A stretch of 41,552 nucleotides of DNA from Candidatus Thorarchaeota archaeon (GCA_030593165.1 JAUVHR010000001.1:89025-130576); one strand, 5' to 3'. Numbered from the stretch's first letter, positions 17,205-26,531 are shown. The notes: a model not told the origin generated them from the sequence alone. Translations and numbers: made by a program.

Positions 17205-18182
17205 TTGGATGAATGTGGTATGAGAATCTTGGACCTGTTTTGTGGCGCTGGTGGCTTTTCATCCGGTTTCATAGGACTGGATGATGAGCATCTTGCCATT
17301 GACAACGATACAAATTCTCTCTCTACGTATACACTCAACTATTCTCGTGCCAGAATCTTGCAGAGGGATATCGGCAGGCTACACGCTATTGAAATCGAGA
17401 GAGCACTTGGTGCCACTCCAGATGTCGTGATAGCTTCACCTCCTTGTGAGGAATTCAGTTGGGCAAACCCCAACAGTAACACCCCCGCAGCTGAGCGTAT
17501 CTACGGTTCCGGGACCGCCCGCCTTCTTCTTGACACGATTCGCTTGATTGGAGACCTTTCTCCAGAGGTTTTCATAATTGAGAACGTTGCAGCACTTCTT
17601 CCGAGAGGAGGCCGCGAGATAGTTGCACGCGAGTTCAATCGTATTGGAGTTGACAACCTTCACTTCAACTTGATAAGGGCCCATCAACATGGAAACCCAT
17701 CCAAACGCCTTCGCGTCTTCATCAGCAATCTAGAACTCAATCTTCCTCGTCACGCACCACCGAAAGTGATGGAAGCAATTGGCGACTTGCCCCCACTTGA
17801 ACAAGGTGCACTGTTCTCCCCCTCTAATGATGTACCAAATCATGAATTACGTATCATAACTGATGATAAACTGAAACAAGTGCGGAAGACACGAGGGGGT
17901 CAGGGGATTCGCTATTTCAGGAGTTCAAAAGACCGGACAAAGCCCAACTGGGTTAGACTCTTCCCTGATCGGGTTGCCACATCCATCATCGGATTATCAC
18001 GTTACATACACCCATATGCGGACCGTCTTCTTACCGTAAGGGAACATGCACGCTTGATGTCATACCTGGATACCTTCATATTCACCGGTCCAATTGATAG
18101 TCAGTACAACCAGATTGGCGAATCTGTTCCACCGCTAATCTCAAGTCTAATTGCTAAGGAGGTTCAGAAACATATTGAGTGA
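17205..18182 (+). CDS. C5-cytosine DNA methyltransferase (solitary)
   Basis: LDLFCGAGGFSSGF (motif I), SPPCEEFSWANP (IV), IIENV (VI), HGNPSKRLRVFIS (VIII), QIGESVPPLIS (X). Confidence 0.92.
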   Translation: MDECGMRILDLFCGAGGFSSGFIGLDDEHLAIDNDTNSLSTYTLNYSRARILQRDIGRLHAIEIERALGATPDVVIASPPCEEFSWANPNSNTPAAERIYGSGTARLLLDTIRLIGDLSPEVFIIENVAALLPRGGREIVAREFNRIGVDNLHFNLIRAHQHGNPSKRLRVFISNLELNLPRHAPPKVMEAIGDLPPLEQGALFSPSNDVPNHELRIITDDKLKQVRKTRGGQGIRYFRSSKDRTKPNWVRLFPDRVATSIIGLSRYIHPYADRLLTVREHARLMSYLDTFIFTGPIDSQYNQIGESVPPLISSLIAKEVQKHIE

Positions 18183-18651
18183 CATCACAAAGAACATCTA
18201 TGTAATACTCCACAATGTACATGCAGTTTCAAAGGTTCTCGAAACCGTACAAGTCGTCTATGGTCTGGGCTTTCAGAACTTTGTCGTTACAAAGGCTGAA
18301 GGTTCCGCTGCACAATCAGGAGTTCCAGATGCAAATCGACTTGCGATAAAAATGAAGAAGAACTTCATGGTCCTTCCTGACCTGAAAGATGCAATAGAGC
18401 TTCTAGAGGTCGAGGAGCCTCTTCTTCTCGTTTCACCAGTCTTAACAAAGGAGCGCGTTGACTTGGGGCAGCTAGTGGAACAGACAAAGACGGGTGAAAA
18501 GCTCGTACTAGTCTTCTCAGCGAGCAATAGTTCATTCTCGAGGAAAGAGATGGACTTGGGCAAGTGTGTGAGCCTACAGTCCAAGATTGACATAGGTCCC
18601 TCAGGTACAGCAGCTGTTATACTCTATGCACTCTCTAATGAAATTGCTTGA
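18175..18651 (+). CDS. SPOUT/SpoU-like RNA methylase-related archaeal protein
   Basis: VILHNVHAVSKVLETVQVVYGLGFQNFVVTKAEGSAAQSGVPDANRL...DIGPSGTAAVILYAL; TTG start overlaps the MTase stop with AAGGAGG upstream. Confidence 0.6.
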   Translation: MSDITKNIYVILHNVHAVSKVLETVQVVYGLGFQNFVVTKAEGSAAQSGVPDANRLAIKMKKNFMVLPDLKDAIELLEVEEPLLLVSPVLTKERVDLGQLVEQTKTGEKLVLVFSASNSSFSRKEMDLGKCVSLQSKIDIGPSGTAAVILYALSNEIA

Positions 18652-18663
18652 AAAATGTTGTAT

Positions 18664-18960
18664 TCAGAAGATATCAGGAATCAGTGCCTTGGATCTATGA
18701 AGTTTAGCAATCAATAGAAACTTGATAGTGGCAGTCTTTGAGGGGATCAGGTCCAATGGACTCACACCCATGAGCTTGCAGAGGGCGGTTGTGGTAGAAG
18801 CAAGTCTGTTGCATGTAGGACTGACAAAGACGTTCTTCTTTCCAAGTTGTTCTACTAAGCGCTCCTGTGTTTCTTCTATTGCACAATCTCCTGCGATAAA
18901 CACTCTACCAGTGATAGAGTCCAGAGTTTCAGGAGTGAAGCCCTTCCCCATAAGGATCAT
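18664..18960 (-). CDS. Conserved-looking hypothetical protein
   Basis: 98-aa ORF with strong SD (GAAGGAGG) directly downstream of the SAM methyltransferase gene. Confidence 0.6.
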   Translation of the reverse strand: MILMGKGFTPETLDSITGRVFIAGDCAIEETQERLVEQLGKKNVFVSPTCNRLASTTTALCKLMGVSPLDLIPSKTATIKFLLIAKLHRSKALIPDIF

Positions 18961-18986
18961 AAAGCCTCCTTCGTCTGGAATCTCTG

Positions 18987-19700
18987 CTACTCCTTCACTC
19001 CCACGAATATCCCAGTTCTCTCCATGAGACCTGGCTCCACATAGTTCACAGTGAATCCGCTTTCTTCCATAGTACTCGTGAATGCACTTCTCGGGAAGAT
19101 ACCCATAGGACTTGGGTCAACCAAGTGCTCGACCTTCTCATCTGTTGCTATGAGAAAGTGAAAGTTGAGATAGAGGACATTTCCCTCCATTTTACTAGCA
19201 TTCACACGGGCGATCTTGATGTCTGGTTGGTCTAGACAGAGGATTCCCGTGAACTTTGGATGAACACTTTCTTCGGTAACAAATGGCTCAATAACAACTA
19301 TACCACCTGATTTGGTGTGTCTTGAGAATGTGTGAATGACCTTCTCTAATTGCTCTTGTGTTGTTAGATGACCAATTGAACCAAAGAGGCTAGTGATGAT
19401 GTCGAATTTCCTATCCAGACTCATGTTGGTCATATTGGCTTGGAAGAACTCAACATCATTGTACTTCTCTCTGGCAACCTTGAGCATTGCTTCACTAAGG
19501 TCCAACCCACTCACTTCATAGTGCAGCCTGAGATACTCAATATGACCACCAGTTCCACATCCGACGTCTAGGAGGGTGACTCCAGCAGAAGTTTTGTACT
19601 TCTGAATAATCTCGTGAATTCTTTGTGACTCTGCCTCATAGTCTTTCCAAGAGTACATTGCGTCGTAATACTTGGCCATTATTTCATAGATGTCGGACAT
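18987..19700 (-). CDS. Class I SAM-dependent methyltransferase
   Basis: YYDAMYSWKDYEAE...VTLLDVGCGTGGHIEYL, SGLDLSEAML. Confidence 0.9.
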   Translation of the reverse strand: MSDIYEIMAKYYDAMYSWKDYEAESQRIHEIIQKYKTSAGVTLLDVGCGTGGHIEYLRLHYEVSGLDLSEAMLKVAREKYNDVEFFQANMTNMSLDRKFDIITSLFGSIGHLTTQEQLEKVIHTFSRHTKSGGIVVIEPFVTEESVHPKFTGILCLDQPDIKIARVNASKMEGNVLYLNFHFLIATDEKVEHLVDPSPMGIFPRSAFTSTMEESGFTVNYVEPGLMERTGIFVGVKE

Positions 19701-19757
19701 ATCTTAACCGTACTACCAACCTTGAGAAAAGTATTTGCTATCTGAGCAGAGGAAAAG

Positions 19758-19834
19758 TGGTGGGCCGGACGAGATTCGAACTCGCGATCCCTTGGATCCG
19801 AACCAAGAATCATACCAAGCTAGACCACCGACCC
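19758..19834 (-). tRNA. tRNA-Pro(CGG), CCA encoded
   Basis: Acceptor GGGTCGG/CCGGCCC, anticodon stem CTTGG/CCAAG with loop TTCGGAT, T-loop TTCGAAT, discriminator A, CCA. Confidence 0.92.
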
Positions 19835-20013
19835 ATTCGAGAGTCACCCTTTCTGCCACTGATTTAATCGTTTCGTTGCAAAATCCTCTCATCATAGTGT
19901 TTCCACAACGCCGTGACTGTTCCCAAGAGCAGACCTCTATCTTCAAAGATGTTCTCTATTACAGAGAACTGACCAACCATACGACATTTTAACACCGCTA
20001 TCAGAATCAAAGA

Positions 20014-20409
20014 TTGAGCACAATGTCACTCAATCCTTACGAGCTGAAGCGTCTTTCAAAAGAACAGCTTGGGCAGAATGATATAGAATTCTTCAGAGAA
20101 CGGTATGGCAAGAGGTTTGTGAGAGCATATCGAGCATTTGAAGAGAGCCGAGTGACCAAGTATGTTTTCCGGCCCAGTGAGTCGGTAAAGTGGACGGTCA
20201 AGGGGCGCAAGAGGCAGTACTTGGTAATTCCTGAAATCTTTTGCACATGCAGGGATTTCTACCAGTCCGTGGTAATAAACGGCGAGGCCAAGATGTGTTA
20301 TCATCTTCTAGCACAGCAAATTGCAGCAATCCGAAAACATCACAACACAATCGATAGCACTGATGTTGAACGGAGAAAGCTGTATTCTGAGTGGCGTAAG
20401 ACCGGTTAA
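20014..20409 (+). CDS. SWIM zinc-finger domain protein
   Basis: CTCRDFYQSVVINGEAKMCYHLLAQ fits CxCxnCxH. Confidence 0.8.
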   Translation: MSTMSLNPYELKRLSKEQLGQNDIEFFRERYGKRFVRAYRAFEESRVTKYVFRPSESVKWTVKGRKRQYLVIPEIFCTCRDFYQSVVINGEAKMCYHLLAQQIAAIRKHHNTIDSTDVERRKLYSEWRKTG

Positions 20410-20500
20410 TCATTGTAGTTCATTGGATTGTATGAAGTAAGGTTTAAAACACAGCCCAGATTTTGGCACGCTGTCTGAGCGAAGAGGTCGGATGTAGTTC

Positions 20501-21610
20501 ATGTTACGTTTCAAGAGAGTACCACAAATTGCTGTTGTCATGATTACACTCATGTTAGTGATGACGTGTTTTCAGGGTGAAGTATCTGCTCAGACTGAAG
20601 ACATTGACCAAGTTGTGGTCCTTTTTGATCAGACTCACTTGAATCAATTCACAGCAGATGATGAAGCGCACGGTCTGAAATTGATGCTTGATATGGTGAA
20701 CACATCGACGAAATACATCGTACGAGTCAACATAGGTGACCCTCTCAATGAAACCATATTGAGCGATGTCGATATCCTAATCATAGCTGAACCGGACAGC
20801 TCAGCTGAATTTCAAGAGGATGAGGTCAGTGCGATTGCCGAGTTCTTGGCAAATGACAGCTCTCTGCTAGTTCTCGGTGGACCGACAATCGCCCAGAACT
20901 CAACTTACTGGATCGAACAACCATTCCGAGACACAGGAGACAACCTCGCTCTGAACAACTTCTTTGATGCAATCAATATGACCAGCGTTCGTTTCAGTGT
21001 GAATGAATCAGCTGACGGGACAATCAGGGCAGACACAATGTTTGACTATGAACACGCATTGAATGCATCAATCCCTTGGGTACTCGAGCTAGATTCCACA
21101 ACATGGGATACAACTCACCCAATCTTCAATGACATCAACTCTCTAATCACAATGGTCGGAACACTGAAACCAATTGATGTACCCAGTGCAGTTGCCACTG
21201 GCTATGACACATCTTTCGCACAATACCGCCGAGGTCCCAACACTTGGGCCAATGCTTCATTTCCAAACATGACTTTGGCGGAGTTCGAGGAGAAACCACT
21301 CTCCTATTCGGCGATAAATGGCACATTCCCGCCGTGGATGGCGGTTTTCGAGTTTGATGAGAGCAGAGTGATTGTAGCAGGCTCGACTATCATGTTCTCG
21401 GGACGGAATCTAGACTTTCCAGAGGCTAATTCCTTGTCTGAGCTTCAGTGGTTCTATCAGGCAGACAATTCACGCCTGTTCATGAATATGTTGAACTGGC
21501 TTTCCCAAGACTTCGTGGAATCACCAAGTGCAATCGTACCGATGGCTATTATATCATCTGCCATACTAATTCTTGGAGTAGCAGTCTACCTATTCAGGAA
21601 GATACGGTGA
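20501..21610 (+). CDS. Exported, C-terminally membrane-anchored protein with GIFT/DUF4350-like (GATase1-like) domain
   Basis: N-terminal signal peptide (ends near VSAQ), ILSDVDILIIAEPDSSAEFQEDEVSAIAEFLANDSSLLVLGGP, C-terminal TM and RKIR tail. Confidence 0.65.
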   Translation: MLRFKRVPQIAVVMITLMLVMTCFQGEVSAQTEDIDQVVVLFDQTHLNQFTADDEAHGLKLMLDMVNTSTKYIVRVNIGDPLNETILSDVDILIIAEPDSSAEFQEDEVSAIAEFLANDSSLLVLGGPTIAQNSTYWIEQPFRDTGDNLALNNFFDAINMTSVRFSVNESADGTIRADTMFDYEHALNASIPWVLELDSTTWDTTHPIFNDINSLITMVGTLKPIDVPSAVATGYDTSFAQYRRGPNTWANASFPNMTLAEFEEKPLSYSAINGTFPPWMAVFEFDESRVIVAGSTIMFSGRNLDFPEANSLSELQWFYQADNSRLFMNMLNWLSQDFVESPSAIVPMAIISSAILILGVAVYLFRKIR

Positions 21611-21615
21611 TTTCC

Positions 21616-22224
21616 TTACCATTGTGGTCTAGGAAGTTTCCGGAGTTCAAGAGTCTTCTCTACAGCCTTTCGCAAATCATCTATTCCATCTCTCTTGCTA
21701 GCTGCAGTTACGATTATTCTCGGTTCAACTCCCGGTACAGCTTTCCTCATTTTCTCCCGCATAAACTCGAGCTCTTTTGGCAAGTCCTTCTTTCGGAGCT
21801 TGTCACTCTTATTTGCTACAATAATGACCTCTGGTGAGATTTCTGAAAGAAAGCTGTAGAACTCAACATCAACTGGTATCTCTCCTCTACTATCCCATCT
21901 CTCGAAAAGAGTGCGAAATAGGGATATATCCGTGATCAAAACGGAGAGGATGATTCGCTCACTCCATTTTTCCAGTTTCTGAATAAGAGATGTCTTCATC
22001 TCCTCGATAGCTGTTTTACTCTGTCCAGCCATGTACCCGAAGCCCGCAAGATCGACGATTACAAATGGACCAACATCAACCAATTGCTCCCATTTTGTAC
22101 TTCCTGGACGTTTGCCTATGCGCACTTTCTTGCCAGTCAGTTCTCTTACAGTACTACTTTTTCCAACATTGCTTCTTCCTGCAAAAACTATGAATGGCTT
22201 GTCTTTGTCAGTCCCCGGATTCAT
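21616..22224 (-). CDS. engB: EngB/YihA-like GTP-binding protein
   Basis: FAGRSNVGKSSTVRELTGKKVRIGKRPGSTKWEQ, VDLAGFGYM, NKSDKL. Confidence 0.88.
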   Translation of the reverse strand: MNPGTDKDKPFIVFAGRSNVGKSSTVRELTGKKVRIGKRPGSTKWEQLVDVGPFVIVDLAGFGYMAGQSKTAIEEMKTSLIQKLEKWSERIILSVLITDISLFRTLFERWDSRGEIPVDVEFYSFLSEISPEVIIVANKSDKLRKKDLPKELEFMREKMRKAVPGVEPRIIVTAASKRDGIDDLRKAVEKTLELRKLPRPQW

Positions 22225-22457
22225 CCGTTGCTCTCCTTCTTCATTACAAGTCTACGTACTTCGTTGACTAAGATCCGAATATCAGTTCTCAAAGTCACTT
22301 CAGCAGTTTCCATCTTGGAAAGAATCGCTTGGATGAATTGCTCGATGGACTCTGTTTCTGTACCCAGTTCTTGTATAAGAACTCTTAACGTTTCCAGATT
22401 AGCTATGTGTGATGCAATATTACCAAAAGCAAGTTGAATAAACGACTCAAGATTCAT
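22221..22457 (-). CDS. Hypothetical coiled-coil-like protein
   Basis: 78-aa ORF overlapping the EngB start by 4 nt; heptad-like Leu/Ile spacing. Confidence 0.55.
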   Translation of the reverse strand: MNLESFIQLAFGNIASHIANLETLRVLIQELGTETESIEQFIQAILSKMETAEVTLRTDIRILVNEVRRLVMKKESNG

Positions 22458-22488
22458 TGAGAGTCTTCTCCCAGAAGACTAATGACTA

Positions 22489-22602
22489 CTACTCCTCTTC
22501 TTCTTCACCATAAATCATGTAGCCCAGAATCAAGAATAGGGCTAGAATACCCAATGTACTAAGGATGATAGGCAGGACATCTACAAGAAAGCTGGGCTGC
22601 AT
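22489..22602 (-). CDS. Putative 37-aa single-TM microprotein (MQPSFLVDVLPIILSTLGILALFLILGYMIYGEEEEE)
   Basis: ATG at 22602 to TAG at 22489; one hydrophobic helix then an acidic tail; below the size cutoff of the supplied ORF track. Confidence 0.5.
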   Translation of the reverse strand: MQPSFLVDVLPIILSTLGILALFLILGYMIYGEEEEE

Positions 22603-22673
22603 ATGAATCTCGCACCCTCGGATGAACTCCGCTTATAATGGTTCCTGATTGTTGGCATTGCTCAACATGCCAA

Positions 22674-22928
22674 CTAGGTGTCCTCTTCCTCTCTGGCCGC
22701 GTAGAACTTGTCTATGAATGCACCGTAGATGTCAACAGATTCGGTAAGAGGGTTGAGATCTTCAATGTTCATTTCAAGATCACAAGATCCACACTTCACT
22801 GTTGCAAACTTTGCGTCACGATGGAGTTCAATCTTGATAGCAGTATTACCACAGTCCGGACAGTCATAGACATCGGGAATTCGTTTCTGTGGTCTGCGTC
22901 GAACCTTCTGGCGTCGTCGTCTTCCCAT
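22674..22928 (-). CDS. elf1: Elf1-like transcription elongation factor
   Basis: MGRRRRQKVRRRPQKRIPDVYDCPDCGNTAIKIELHRDAKFATVKCGSCDLEMN...LTESVDIYGAFIDKFYAA; zinc ribbon and Elf1-type C-terminus. Confidence 0.85.
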   Translation of the reverse strand: MGRRRRQKVRRRPQKRIPDVYDCPDCGNTAIKIELHRDAKFATVKCGSCDLEMNIEDLNPLTESVDIYGAFIDKFYAAREEEDT

Positions 22929-23025
22929 TGTTACTCACCTTAGCCTATTTCACACAATACGAGCAGAGGCCCGAAAGAAACAGACAGGCTCAGCCTCGAC
23001 GGATTTTATTTAAGCGTTTTGTTAA

Positions 23026-23313
23026 GTGACCTCAGTCGTACAGAAGGTTTCTTATGACGAAGAGCTTCGACCCCAATCCATGTCAGACCTATCAAAGAAC
23101 GCACAATGCGTTCTTCGTGCGCTGGAATCGTCAGAATCCCTGACCACATCAGAGATTCTTGAGATTGCTCGAAGACCCGAGTATTCCGACTTGTGTGCTG
23201 ATTGCGCTGGGGGTGACTCCTTTGTGGTCGCAGCAAACCAGCTGGTTGAGAAAGGAATGATCAAGAAGAAGTTCGGTAAAGGCGGATACCGCTGGTCTAT
23301 TGTGAGGGAGTAA
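23026..23313 (+). CDS. Hypothetical protein, probable winged-helix
   Basis: 95-aa ORF just upstream of the desulfurase gene; SESLTTSEILEIARRP...VAANQLVEKGMIKKKFGKGGYRWSI. Confidence 0.6.
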   Translation: MTSVVQKVSYDEELRPQSMSDLSKNAQCVLRALESSESLTTSEILEIARRPEYSDLCADCAGGDSFVVAANQLVEKGMIKKKFGKGGYRWSIVRE

Positions 23314-23314
23314 C

Positions 23315-24556
23315 ATGGTTGATTGGGCAAGGGTGAGAGATGATTTTCCGGTCCTTAGGCGAGTAATCAATGGTCATAGACTTGTTTACCTAGACAGTGC
23401 ATGCATGGCACTCAAACCCCGTCAGGTCATAGATGCCATGAGTGAGTACTATGAACAGTATCCCGCATGTGCAGGAAGGAGCATCCACAAACTTGGCGAG
23501 GAAGCATCAGAGGCTTACTCTGCATCAAGAGGGAAGTTCGCAAAGTTCATCAATGCTGCCGAGCCGGAAGAATGCGTTTGGACCCGAAATGCCACAGAGT
23601 CAATGAACATGGTTGCGAACTGTGTGAAGCTTGACAAAGACGCCAAAATCGTCACAACTACTCTAGAACATCACAGTGGTTCACTGCCCTTCATAGAACG
23701 AGCAAGACGGGACGGTCTCAAAATCGGGTTAGTCGAGGCCAAGGAAGATGGCACTTTTGATATTGAGGACTGGAAGGAGATCATAGACGGCAAGACAAAA
23801 TTGGTTTCTGTAGTACACTCATCCAATGTCACCGGTACTGTTGCTCCAATCAAAGAGATAACCGAGATTGCACATGATCGAGGAGCATTGGTGATGTCTG
23901 ATGATGCTCAATACGCACCCCACCATCCGCTTGATGTGCAAGATATGGACGTGGATTTTTCAGCCATTTCTGCTCACAAGATGGTTGGCCCGACTGGCGT
24001 CGGAGTCCTCTACGGCAAGATGGAACACCTCAAGTCAATGGACATGTTTCTTGTCGGTGGCGATACTGTTGCTGATGTGCGTTATGAGAATGGGAAGATT
24101 ATTCCAGAGTACCTTCCTCCACCAGAAAAGTTCGAGGCAGGTCTTCAGAACTATGCTGGCGCTATAGGCGCAGGAGTCGCAGCCGAGTATCTTACTGGCA
24201 TTGGTCTTCGTGAGATTGAGAAACACGAAAGGGGTCTCTTGGCCACGGCGCTCAATGAACTGAAACAGATGGATCATGTTCGTATCTTTGGTACTGATGA
24301 TGTCAGTATAAAGACGGGTCTAGTCACATTCCTCATTGACACGGTGGACACAGCTCATGACATTGCAACTTTTCTCAATGATGAATACAGTGTGATGGTC
24401 AGGAGTGGTGCACACTGCGTACATCCATTCCACTACCAGCTGGGTATCTCTCCATCAAAGGGAACCGCACGGGCCAGTTTCTATCTATATAACACCCAAG
24501 ACGATGTGTCACGATTCATTGAAGGAATCAGGGTGTTAATTGCGGCGAGCGTCTAG
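23315..24556 (+). CDS. sufS: Cysteine desulfurase/class V aminotransferase (SufS-like)
   Basis: YLDSACMALKPRQVIDAM, TLEHHSGSLPF, SAHKMVGPTGVGVLYGK, RSGAHCVHPFH. Confidence 0.9.
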   Translation: MVDWARVRDDFPVLRRVINGHRLVYLDSACMALKPRQVIDAMSEYYEQYPACAGRSIHKLGEEASEAYSASRGKFAKFINAAEPEECVWTRNATESMNMVANCVKLDKDAKIVTTTLEHHSGSLPFIERARRDGLKIGLVEAKEDGTFDIEDWKEIIDGKTKLVSVVHSSNVTGTVAPIKEITEIAHDRGALVMSDDAQYAPHHPLDVQDMDVDFSAISAHKMVGPTGVGVLYGKMEHLKSMDMFLVGGDTVADVRYENGKIIPEYLPPPEKFEAGLQNYAGAIGAGVAAEYLTGIGLREIEKHERGLLATALNELKQMDHVRIFGTDDVSIKTGLVTFLIDTVDTAHDIATFLNDEYSVMVRSGAHCVHPFHYQLGISPSKGTARASFYLYNTQDDVSRFIEGIRVLIAASV

Positions 24557-26340
24557 TGCTTGTCTAGGTCTTCTCTGGTCAGTTTTGCTGCCTGTTTCAG
24601 GTCAGTTTCTACAAGACGACTGGCAGTAATCTCAATCTCTTCTCTGTACTTGCTCACACGACCCTGAACTGTGACATGTTTTCCGATTATCATGTCTTTA
24701 CTGACATCTATCGGTTCTGTTTCGACCCCAGATTTTTCTATCAGCTCGTGTGCTTCCTGTGCGGTTACTCCCAAAATCTTCTCCCCAACTCTACCGAAGA
24801 GCATAACTTTGATAGAACCTGTACTATCATCATCAGGAGAACCAGTACCATCATCTAGCGTGATCTTGAATGCAACTCTATGTTCAGGCTTCATCTCACT
24901 GTCACATTTTTGACAGAAGTAATCACTACCCTTCTCAGTTAATTTCTTGCCGCACTCTGGACAGGCGGGGTAGATGGGTGATACATTTGAAACTCCAACA
25001 ATAAGCCCAGAAATTTCGACACTTCGGCCTTCTGAGCTCTCATCAATATTCCTAATAATCATCCTCTCAGCAGCAATGAGAGTCTGCTGTCCGGCGTCTG
25101 TTATCTCAAGGTCAGCCAACTCTGTGTTTTCCGGATTGATTTCGATTTCCGACCTGCGACCGACTTGGTACTCTATCCTACCTTCGCGTTCTCTTACGTA
25201 TCCATGCTTGATTCTAATTACGTCACCTACCTGTAGGTCTGCAATCTTGTCCACATCATCATTCCAAAAAGTGATGCGAAGTTCCCCACCAGATTCGTCA
25301 TGAATGAAGATATTCTGAACCCTGCCCTTTCTATCTTCTTTCTCCCATTCATTGGCAGGGAAGAGTCTAGTGACTTTGCCCTCTACATCGACGTCCTTCA
25401 TATCCGGTGTTAATTCGGCTATTGTTTTTCGTCCTAGAGTTTCCGCAAAACTACTTGTTACCTCTGTACCTTCGACATCCTTAAGTTTGCCCTTGATATC
25501 GCGTTCAATTGCCGATGACCTACTACTGTGAACCTCCAAACCTGATTGAGATGTTCTTGTATAGGCTTGTGTGACACGAATTACTTCACCTGGTTGGACA
25601 CCATCCATTTCCTCAGCAAGATTATCCCAAAAGACTACTCGAATGCTGCCGCTCTCATCTGCCCCGATGATACTCAGTACCTTTCCTTCATTACCATCTT
25701 TCTTGCGAGTGAAGGTTGAGAGTCTGAATGCTCGAACTACCTTTACCAAGACAGTGACATCGAACATCCCATCCTGAAGGCCGCCAACTCCTGCGATATC
25801 TGCTTCGGTTACGTCGAAATCAACATCATCCGCCTCGTAGTCTTCGAGGACTCTAATGCCTCCCATACGCCCCAAGTTTAGTTCCAATGCATCTCGAAAT
25901 CCTTTCTTTACATAAGCTCCCCGTACTTGGACGAAAGAGCCTAGTGTGACATGACCATCCGATATTGCTTGTGTCATATCATCCCAAAGCGCCACTCGGA
26001 TTCTACCAGTGTCGTCGGCAATAATGACACTTGCAACCTTGCCTTCAGTACCATCTTTTCTTGTGAATGTACGGACCGTCCCAACTTCGACTACCTTGGC
26101 GGTGAGCGTAACACTTCTTGTTCCTTCAGTAATGTCGTCAATTCTAAAACGCGCTCCGGACGATTCTTGGGAGAGATCGACACCTAATTCGCGTGCAACA
26201 ATCATTGCGGCAGACTCTTCGTTGATTACATCTGCTCCAAGCTCTTCTCGCTTTTCCCGAATCATGACGAGAATGGCCTCCCTATCGTATTGTGGTAGGT
26301 GTTTCAATATTTGTTCAATTGTTTCTTCCAGTGAAAGCAT
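24553..26340 (-). CDS. rpa: Replication factor A-like single-stranded DNA-binding protein (multi-OB fold, zinc finger)
   Basis: Repeated OB modules (RKDGTEGKVASVIIADDTGRIRVALWDD; ESGSIRVVFWDN; ESGGELRITFWND) and CPECGKKLTEKGSDYFCQKCD. Confidence 0.9.
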   Translation of the reverse strand: MLSLEETIEQILKHLPQYDREAILVMIREKREELGADVINEESAAMIVARELGVDLSQESSGARFRIDDITEGTRSVTLTAKVVEVGTVRTFTRKDGTEGKVASVIIADDTGRIRVALWDDMTQAISDGHVTLGSFVQVRGAYVKKGFRDALELNLGRMGGIRVLEDYEADDVDFDVTEADIAGVGGLQDGMFDVTVLVKVVRAFRLSTFTRKKDGNEGKVLSIIGADESGSIRVVFWDNLAEEMDGVQPGEVIRVTQAYTRTSQSGLEVHSSRSSAIERDIKGKLKDVEGTEVTSSFAETLGRKTIAELTPDMKDVDVEGKVTRLFPANEWEKEDRKGRVQNIFIHDESGGELRITFWNDDVDKIADLQVGDVIRIKHGYVREREGRIEYQVGRRSEIEINPENTELADLEITDAGQQTLIAAERMIIRNIDESSEGRSVEISGLIVGVSNVSPIYPACPECGKKLTEKGSDYFCQKCDSEMKPEHRVAFKITLDDGTGSPDDDSTGSIKVMLFGRVGEKILGVTAQEAHELIEKSGVETEPIDVSKDMIIGKHVTVQGRVSKYREEIEITASRLVETDLKQAAKLTREDLDKH

Positions 26341-26531
26341 AATGTCATCATTCCGGTCTTTCCTAGTCCTCTCTCAATTAATCATCCTATGAGACTCCTA
26401 TAAAAGCCCTGCTCGCTTGTTCCGAGCTAACGCCATTCCAGTCCCATTCTTCATACTGTAAAACTGAGCGCGTTTTATCGAGCAGGCCGAAAAGTCAAAT
26501 ACAGAATATGTCAGCAACCACATGACACATT

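Noticed and set aside
17205-18182. Restriction-modification or defence system around the C5 MTase
   Set aside because: No endonuclease, helicase or specificity subunit among the neighbours, which are housekeeping genes.
18664-18960. 98-aa ORF as a truncated pseudogene
   Set aside because: Well-placed SD (GAAGGAGG) and immediate downstream position to the methyltransferase support an intact small gene.
19713-19946. ORFs over the tRNA-Pro locus on both strands (19713-19946, 19735-19992, 19625-19867)
   Set aside because: They read through the tRNA gene; sequences such as GGPDEIRTRDPLDPNQES are the typical translated-tRNA artefact.
26009-26392. 127-aa plus-strand ORF
   Set aside because: Antisense to RPA; Ser/Thr-rich shadow frame.
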